Part shown: piece after piece, positions 35,419-39,882 of the stretch
Numbering within the stretch: position 1 is the first letter of the stretch
How the letters are laid out: each line of letters starts with the position of its first letter
DNA from: Salipiger aestuarii
GTDB lineage: Bacteria > Pseudomonadota > Alphaproteobacteria > Rhodobacterales > Rhodobacteraceae
DNA: 39,882 bases
Direction: 5' to 3'
Assembly (NCBI RefSeq): GCF_003259905.1
Contig: NZ_QLMG01000040.1
Location: 1-39,882 of the forward strand
Notes under the pieces: model-generated
Databases searched by the model: none
What the model was told of the DNA's origin: nothing
Seen by the model: only the letters and a program-made list of their open reading frames with translations
Position numbers and translations under genes: made by a program

Positions 35419-36180
35419 TCAGTTGATAAGTTTGGGCTTGCCCAGATGCGTCGCCTGCTTGGGCATGACGCCCAGGCGCTGCGCCACTTCGGTATAAGCG
35501 TCGGTCAGCGAGCCAAGATCACGGCGGAACACGTCCTTGTCCAGCTTCTGCCCGGTCTCGATGTCCCACAGGCGCATGGAATCGGGCGAGATTTCATCCG
35601 CGATGATAAGACGCTGGAAATCGCCATCGTAAACACGGCCGATCTCGATCTTGAAATCGACCAGCTTGATGCCGACACCGTACATCAGACCGGACAGGAA
35701 ATCGTTGACCCGCAGCGACAGGCTGAGGATGTCATCCATGTCCTGCTGGCTGGCCCAGCCAAAGGCGGCGATGTGTTCCTCGGTCACCAGCGGGTCGCCC
35801 AGCTTGTCGTCCTTGTAGCAATATTCCACGATGGGACGCGGCAGCGGCGTGCCCTCTTCGATCCCCAGGCGGGTCGCCAGGCTGCCCGCGGCAAAGTTGC
35901 GCACGATGATTTCCAGCGGCACGATTTCGCAAGCGCGCACAAGCTGTTCGCGCATGTTGAGCCGTTTCAGGAAATGCGTCGGCACGCCGATGTTGTTCAG
36001 CCCGGTCATGAAGAATTCCGACAGGCGGTTGTTCAGCACGCCCTTGCCCTCGATCACGTCCTTTTTCTGGGCGTTGAACGCGGTCGCATCGTCCTTGAAG
36101 TACTGCACGATGGTCCCCGGCTCGGGTCCTTCATAAAGGATCTTTGCCTTGCCTTCGTAGATCTTCTTGCGGCGTGCCAT
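35419..36180 (-). CDS. purC: Phosphoribosylaminoimidazole-succinocarboxamide synthase
   Basis: SAICAR synthetase joins aspartate to CAIR using ATP in purine synthesis. The 253-residue product shows the family features [18 protein letters not shown] (nucleotide-binding lysines), [17 protein letters not shown], and [38 protein letters not shown] stands 4 nt before the ATG at 36180. It is the first gene of the leftward pur group, with a good candidate promoter at 36232-36260 in the gap shared with the divergent zeta-inhibitor gene. Confidence 0.97.
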   Translation of the reverse strand: MARRKKIYEGKAKILYEGPEPGTIVQYFKDDATAFNAQKKDVIEGKGVLNNRLSEFFMTGLNNIGVPTHFLKRLNMREQLVRACEIVPLEIIVRNFAAGSLATRLGIEEGTPLPRPIVEYCYKDDKLGDPLVTEEHIAAFGWASQQDMDDILSLSLRVNDFLSGLMYGVGIKLVDFKIEIGRVYDGDFQRLIIADEISPDSMRLWDIETGQKLDKDVFRRDLGSLTDAYTEVAQRLGVMPKQATHLGKPKLIN

Positions 36181-36231
36181 GGGACTCCTTTCAGGCGGAC
36201 CGGCAGGGATCACACCCCGCGTCCTGCGTGG

Positions 36232-36260
36232 CCTATAAATCATGCCTCGTCGGGTCGCAA
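36232..36260 (-). promoter_or_regulatory. Candidate sigma70-type promoter of purC
   Basis: Reading leftward, TTGCGA (36260-36255) and TATAGG (36237-36232) are separated by 17 bp. The transcript would begin near 36225, about 45 nt before the purC ATG. Four of six positions match the consensus in each box. Confidence 0.5.
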
Positions 36261-36340
36261 GCGCGCGGTTTCTGTTGCAGGACCGACCAGGCCCGGAATA
36301 TCATCGGAGCAGGTATTCAGCGCATGGGGGAGTGAGTGCA

Positions 36341-36655
36341 ATGTCCACCTTTGACGATCGCGAAACGGCTTTCGAAAACAAGTTCATCCATGATGAGGAA
36401 CTGGCATTCCGGGCCGAGGCCCGCTGCAACAGGTTGCTGGGTCTGTGGGCGGCGCAACTGCTCGGAAAGTCGGGCGACAGCGCCGATGCCTACGCGCGCG
36501 AGGTCGTGAAGGCCGATTTCCAGGAGGCCGGGCACGAGGACGTGGTGCGCAAACTGGCCAGCGACCTGACCGGCAAGGCCGACCCCGACGCGATCCGCGC
36601 CCGCCGTGCCGAACTGCTGGTCGAAGCCCGCGGCCAGGTTTTGCTGGAAGGCTGA
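36341..36655 (+). CDS. ATPase inhibitor subunit zeta (DUF1476)
   Basis: A 104-residue protein of the DUF1476 family, which includes the zeta subunit that blocks ATP hydrolysis by the F1-ATPase of Paracoccus and relatives. The N-terminal STFDDRETAFENKFIHDEE is the inhibitory segment in the family, followed by a helical bundle with NRLLGLWAAQLLG, YAREVVKADFQEAGHEDVVRKL and a final helix. ATG at 36341 follows GGGGGAG; the open frame upstream is not used. It diverges from purC. The role in this organism is inferred from the family; no ATP synthase genes lie in the window. Confidence 0.85.
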   Translation: MSTFDDRETAFENKFIHDEELAFRAEARCNRLLGLWAAQLLGKSGDSADAYAREVVKADFQEAGHEDVVRKLASDLTGKADPDAIRARRAELLVEARGQVLLEG

Positions 36656-37050
36656 CACCGGCTTTTGCGGTGCACGGCCGGTTCTGCCGAGGTGATCGGG
36701 TCGCGGGCCCGGCACGATCTTTCCGGTGGGCACAAAGCCCGACCTTTCCGGTGGGCACAAAGCCCGACCTTTCCGGTGGGCACAAAGCCCGACCTTTCCG
36801 GTGGGCACAAAGCCCGACCGGAAAGGCCGGCAAGCCGAAGCCGGAGAGAGCCGACCCCCGAATGGCGAGCAACGCCGCCACACCTCCGGTAAGCAACGTG
36901 AGCCCGGCGCGCCGCCGAAGAGCCGCGCCGTCGCCCCATGATGTCCCTCCGGGACGGCGCGACAATCGGGCCGGAAACCGTCCGGTTTGTGGCGAAACGA
37001 TCAAATTTGTCGCAAAATACCGAGACCCGCCCACAACACGCGCCCCGGCC
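36656..37050. other. Non-coding stretch after the zeta gene, with repeat array
   Basis: About 395 bp without a credible gene. It holds the 25-bp tandem array (36719-36818) and its closing hairpin arm, then GC-rich sequence, and an A/T-richer part near 37000-37020 (ATCAAATTTGTCGCAAAATA) close to the end of the leftward kinase gene. Open frames seen here arise from the repeat, whose length is not a multiple of three. AAACCG/CGGTTT near 36977-36991 is a small inverted repeat with a very short spacer. Confidence 0.6.
36719..36818. repeat. Four tandem 25-bp repeats derived from a hairpin arm
   Basis: Four identical copies begin at 36719, 36744, 36769 and 36794. Each contains GGGC-ACAAA-GCCC, a small hairpin. 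The last copy pairs further with unique flanking sequence: CCTTTCCGGT (36793-36802) with ACCGGAAAGG (36817-36826), a 10-bp outer stem. The array thus looks like a terminator-type hairpin whose left arm and loop were duplicated three times. Confidence 0.9.
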
Positions 37051-38328
37051 CTAGCGCGCGATGACGATGTCGGCGCGCAGCCCCCCAAGCGCGGCGCTTT
37101 CGCCCAGCCGCAGCACCCCGCCATGCGCCCGCGCGATGTCCGCCGCGATTGCCAGCCCAAGGCCGACACCCGACCCCTTGTCCTGATTGCGTGCCGGATC
37201 AAGCCGAACAAAGGGGCGCAGCGCGTCGCCCCTTTGTTCGGGTGCTATTCCGGGGCCGTCATCCTCGACCCGGAACCGCAGGCTGCGGTCAGTGAGCGCC
37301 ACCGACACCTCGCAGTGCGTTCCGTACCGCACCGCGTTTCCGACAAGATTTTCGATTGCCCGGCGCATGGCACCGGGCTTGAGCATCACCTCTCCGTGAC
37401 CCTCGATCTCGCGCAGCGTCACCCGCTTTCCCGCCCGCTGTGCATCTTCGACAAGCCCCGCCACAAAGGCCGCGGGATCGACCAGCTCGGCCACACCCGC
37501 CTGGCTGTCGCCGCGCGCGAAATCCAGAAACGTGTCGATCAGCTCCTGCATTTCTTCGACGTCCCGCTCCAGCGGCGCGCGGTCGTCATCGTCCAGCATC
37601 GACACCCCCAGCCGCAGCCGGGTCAGCGGCGTGCGCAGGTCGTGACTGACCCCCGACAGCATCAGCGTGCGCTGTTCGATATGGCGTTCGATCCGGTTGC
37701 GCATGTCCAGAAAAGCGCCCCCCGCCGCCCGCACCTCGACCGCGCCCGCCGGAGAATAAGGCACGCTGCGCCCCCTCCCGAATGCCTCTGCCGCCGCCGC
37801 CAGCCGCTTGATCGGACGCAGCTGGTTGCGCAGATACAAAAACGCGATCACGGTCATCAGCACGCCAAACACCATCATGTTCACAAACAGCTGATGCGCG
37901 TTGGTGGGTGACGCCCTGCGCCGCGGAAAAGCCATCTCGACCTGCCGGTCGCCATCGCGCAGATACAGCGTCACATCATTGTCGTCGGGCAAGAGCGTGC
38001 GCTCGATGCCCGGCACCGCGTCGCGCAGCGTGCGCACCACGACCAGCCCCGAAAAATCGTACCAGCGCCGCTGATCGGCCTCCGGCACCTCGCCCGCCGT
38101 AACCTCGCGCAGCTTCAGGTCCAGCGGAACCGCCAACGCGGGGTCGTTCAGCACAAGCCGGATCTCTCGCGCAAGATCGCGACTCATCTGCCTTGAGACC
38201 CCTTCGAAATGGCGCTGGATAAAGACCACCGACACCACCAGCTGCAACGTCACCACCGGCAACAGCAGGATCAGCGCAGCCCGACCGTAAAGACCGCGCG
38301 GCAAATAGGATTTGAGCCAGAGGAACAT
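37051..38328 (-). CDS. EnvZ-type sensor histidine kinase, orphan
   Basis: A 425-residue membrane histidine kinase. It has transmembrane helices at about 15-36 and 147-167, a periplasmic domain of about 110 residues (37-146), a HAMP domain (168-220), the phosphoacceptor His229 in GVSHDLRTPLTRLRLG, and an HATPase domain with NLVGNAVRYG, DDGPGI and GSGVGLGLAI. The overall pattern is that of EnvZ/osmosensor kinases in alphaproteobacteria. ATG at 38328 (MFLWLKSYLPRGLYGRA) has AAGGG 8 nt upstream; the longer frame is antisense to the next gene. No response regulator gene adjoins it in this window. The repeat-bearing gap lies downstream. Confidence 0.9.
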   Translation of the reverse strand: MFLWLKSYLPRGLYGRAALILLLPVVTLQLVVSVVFIQRHFEGVSRQMSRDLAREIRLVLNDPALAVPLDLKLREVTAGEVPEADQRRWYDFSGLVVVRTLRDAVPGIERTLLPDDNDVTLYLRDGDRQVEMAFPRRRASPTNAHQLFVNMMVFGVLMTVIAFLYLRNQLRPIKRLAAAAEAFGRGRSVPYSPAGAVEVRAAGGAFLDMRNRIERHIEQRTLMLSGVSHDLRTPLTRLRLGVSMLDDDDRAPLERDVEEMQELIDTFLDFARGDSQAGVAELVDPAAFVAGLVEDAQRAGKRVTLREIEGHGEVMLKPGAMRRAIENLVGNAVRYGTHCEVSVALTDRSLRFRVEDDGPGIAPEQRGDALRPFVRLDPARNQDKGSGVGLGLAIAADIARAHGGVLRLGESAALGGLRADIVIAR

Positions 38329-38371
38329 CCATGTACCCTTTGCAACGAATGGCTGACAGAAAGACAAACCG

Positions 38372-39295
38372 ATGCAAGACCCGCAACCCGAATTTGCCCC
38401 CGTGCCCGGTGACCCCGTAGACCTCGCCCCCGGTTTGCGCCGCATTCTGGCGCCGAACCCGTCCGCGATGACATTCCGCGGCACCAACACCTATCTTGTC
38501 GGGGATACGGACATAGCGGTGATCGACCCCGGTCCCGACCATGACGGCCATCTCGACGCGATCCTGTCGGCAATCGGCGGCGCAGCGGTGCGCGCGATCC
38601 TTGTGACTCACGCGCATCTTGACCATTCCCCCCTGTCGCGGCGCCTGTCGCAGGCGACCAACGCGCCGGTTTGCGCGTTTGGCGACGCCGTTGCGGGACG
38701 CTCGGAAAGGATGGCGCGGCTTGTTGATGCGGGGCTTTCAGGCGGCGGCGAAGGCACCGATCACGGCTTTGTCCCCGATGTGATACTCGCCGACGGCGAG
38801 ACCGTGTCCGGCGCCGACTGGACACTGCAAGCCCTGCATACGCCAGGGCATTTCGGAAATCATCTGAGCTTTGCCTGGCAGGACGCGCTGTTTTCCGGCG
38901 ATCTGGTGATGGGCTGGGCGAGTTCTCTGGTTTCCCCTCCGGACGGCGACATGTCCGATTATATGGCGGCGCTCGACCGGCTGTCACAAAGCCGCTGGTC
39001 GGTCTTTTATCCCGGCCACGGCGCCCCGATCACCGAAACGGCCGATCGCCTGTCGGACCTGGTGGCGCATCGCCGGTCCCGCGAAACCCAGATCCTCGAC
39101 GCCCTGCACCTGTCCGATGGCACCGCCCCGGAGCTTGTCGGGCGAATCTACTCCGGCGTCCCGGCATCGCTTGTCCCCGCCGCCGCCCGGAATGTTCTTG
39201 CCCATCTGCTGGATCTTCAGGCCCGCAACCATGTGACGTCTTCGGGCGACACCGATGAAAACCCCCGATTTTCTCTGAGTTTCACCAAACTTTGA
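38372..39295 (+). CDS. Metallo-beta-lactamase-fold hydrolase (LACTB2/glyoxalase II-like)
   Basis: A 307-residue cytoplasmic hydrolase. The MBL zinc motif THAHLDHS gives His80, His82, Asp84 and His85; further ligands lie in HTPGHFGNHL, FSGDLVMGW and YPGHGAPI. An N-terminal FRGTNTYLVGD precedes the sheet, and a C-terminal helical winged region (about 230-290) resembles LACTB2-type proteins, which include RNA hydrolases and thioesterases. The reaction is not known. It diverges from the kinase across only 43 bp, so promoters probably overlap or lie within genes. The binding site before the ATG is weak. Confidence 0.88.
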   Translation: MQDPQPEFAPVPGDPVDLAPGLRRILAPNPSAMTFRGTNTYLVGDTDIAVIDPGPDHDGHLDAILSAIGGAAVRAILVTHAHLDHSPLSRRLSQATNAPVCAFGDAVAGRSERMARLVDAGLSGGGEGTDHGFVPDVILADGETVSGADWTLQALHTPGHFGNHLSFAWQDALFSGDLVMGWASSLVSPPDGDMSDYMAALDRLSQSRWSVFYPGHGAPITETADRLSDLVAHRRSRETQILDALHLSDGTAPELVGRIYSGVPASLVPAAARNVLAHLLDLQARNHVTSSGDTDENPRFSLSFTKL

Positions 39296-39364
39296 GAAAG
39301 CTGAAAGAATGTGGGAAAAGCCTCTGGACGGGGACAATATCGGTTGCTAAAAGCCCCCTCGTGT

Positions 39365-39439
39365 TCCGGCGTAGCTCAGCGGTAGAGCAGTTGACTGTTA
39401 ATCAATTGGTCGTAGGTTCGATCCCTACCGCCGGAGCCA
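39365..39439 (+). tRNA. tRNA-Asn(GUU)
   Basis: A complete 75-nt cloverleaf with encoded CCA. The acceptor stem pairs TCCGGCG (39365-39371) with CGCCGGA (39429-39435), followed by discriminator G and CCA. The D arm has GTAGCTCAGCGGTAGAGC; the anticodon loop CTGTTAA carries GTT at 39397-39399 for Asn codons AAC/AAU; the T arm reads GTAGGTTCGATCCCTAC. A terminator follows 28 bp downstream. Confidence 0.98.
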
Positions 39440-39467
39440 ATTAACTACTTGATAGTTAAGAAAAATG

Positions 39468-39493
39468 GGCGAACCCTCGGGTTCGCCTTTTTT
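39468..39493 (+). terminator. Rho-independent terminator of tRNA-Asn
   Basis: GGCGAACCC and GGGTTCGCC form a tight hairpin followed by six T residues, the classic layout of an intrinsic terminator. Confidence 0.92.
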
Positions 39494-39556
39494 CGTTTTT
39501 GCAACGATTTTGCAACGCGCGACGCTTTCGGTCGTTCGCGTCGCGTTGTAGGAGAC

Positions 39557-39882
39557 TGAGCTACCCCCCGAAATTCGGACAGTGACGTAAGCTACGATTT
39601 GCAGTCTGCTGATCTTCGACGAGAATGAGATCAGAGATGTCGAAACGCAAACAACATGCGCCTGAATTTAAGGCGAAGGTCGCGCTGGAAGCCCTGAAGG
39701 GCGAGGAAACCGCGGCCGAGCTGGCGAGCCGGTTCGGGGTGCATCCGACGATGATCCATCAATGGAAACGTGCGCTCCTTGAGGGCGCCTCCGGCATGTT
39801 TGAACGCGGCGGCCGCAAGAAGCCCGAGATCGATGAGGAGCAGGTGAAGGAACTCCACGCCAAGATCGGGGAGCTGGCCGTG
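39557..39882 (+). mobile_element. Left end of an IS3-family insertion sequence (cut by window edge)
   Basis: The element appears to begin at TGAGCTACCCCCC (39557), which has the TG end and C-rich layout typical of IS3-family terminal repeats, 80 bp before the transposase orfA start. The right end, orfB and any target duplication lie beyond the window, so the exact boundary is inferred. It lies about 120 bp past tRNA-Asn. Confidence 0.7.
39637..39882 (+). CDS. IS3-family transposase OrfA (partial)
   Basis: The first 82 residues of the DNA-binding subunit of an IS3-family transposase. MSKRKQHAPEFKAKVALEALKG is a typical start, followed by a helix-turn-helix (AAELASRFGVHPTMIHQWKRALLEG) and the start of the leucine-zipper-like helix (EEQVKELHAKIGELAV). 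A purine-rich GAGATCAGAG lies before the ATG. The C-terminus and the orfB catalytic part are off the window. In intact elements OrfA and OrfB are joined by -1 frameshifting. Confidence 0.93.
   Translation, partial: MSKRKQHAPEFKAKVALEALKGEETAAELASRFGVHPTMIHQWKRALLEGASGMFERGGRKKPEIDEEQVKELHAKIGELAV

Noticed and set aside
36719-36818. CRISPR-like repeated sequence
   Set aside because: The copies are directly adjacent with no unique spacers, and no cas genes are present.
39511-39547. Phage attachment core next to tRNA-Asn
   Set aside because: The sequence after the tRNA is a normal terminator and an imperfect inverted repeat; no duplicated tRNA 3-prime end or integrase is visible.

Overview
The window reads as chromosomal DNA of a high-GC alphaproteobacterium, most likely the Rhodobacteraceae/Roseobacter group. 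Supporting signs are the lptF-lptG-lptD-surA-pdxA-rsmA chain facing pepA-holC, a DUF4167 gene, an ATP synthase inhibitor zeta-subunit gene divergent from purC, a DctB/DctD pair, TRAP transport genes, and pervasive ATGA/GTGA stop-start overlaps. This placement is inferred from gene content and order; no database search was run.

Layout. 1-1060 holds remnants: an unassigned reading-frame end and a frameshifted N-terminal fragment of a DMSO/TMAO/biotin-sulfoxide-reductase-type molybdoenzyme. 1062-10617 is envelope and housekeeping: holC and pepA leftward, then lptF, lptG, lptD, surA, pdxA and rsmA rightward as one tightly overlapped unit for LPS export, outer-membrane protein folding, vitamin B6 synthesis and 16S rRNA methylation. 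10667-17810 holds DUF4167, prmC/prfA (translation termination), DUF1499, agmatinase, a decayed M20 amidohydrolase next to an intact one, and mazG. 17828-19703 carries an orphan iron-type ABC substrate-binding protein and a 2-keto-4-pentenoate-hydratase-family enzyme.

19684-27343 is the most distinctive accessory block. A LysR regulator diverges from an operon encoding a dihydropyrimidinase/hydantoinase, an Asp/Glu-racemase-superfamily protein with arylmalonate-decarboxylase-like active-site residues, a complete TRAP transporter and an amidase. It looks like import and stepwise hydrolysis of a cyclic ureide or imide that yields a malonate-type acid; the substrate is unknown. Downstream, 27683-29002 is a serralysin-type (M10) RTX metalloprotease pseudogene.

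29041-36655 returns to core functions: dctD/dctB (this DctD lacks the sigma54-contact GAFTGA loop), purQ, a chemotaxis receptor lying between purQ and purS, purC, and the zeta inhibitor. 36656-37050 is a non-coding stretch with a 25-bp tandem array derived from one arm of a hairpin. 37051-39295 has an orphan EnvZ-type kinase divergent from a metallo-beta-lactamase-fold hydrolase. The window closes with tRNA-Asn(GUU), its terminator and the left end of an IS3-family element cut by the window edge.

Four gene remnants (molybdoenzyme, M20 peptidase, serralysin, the unassigned left-edge frame), two tandem-repeat arrays and an IS show that the gaps between conserved blocks are where this genome is being remodelled.
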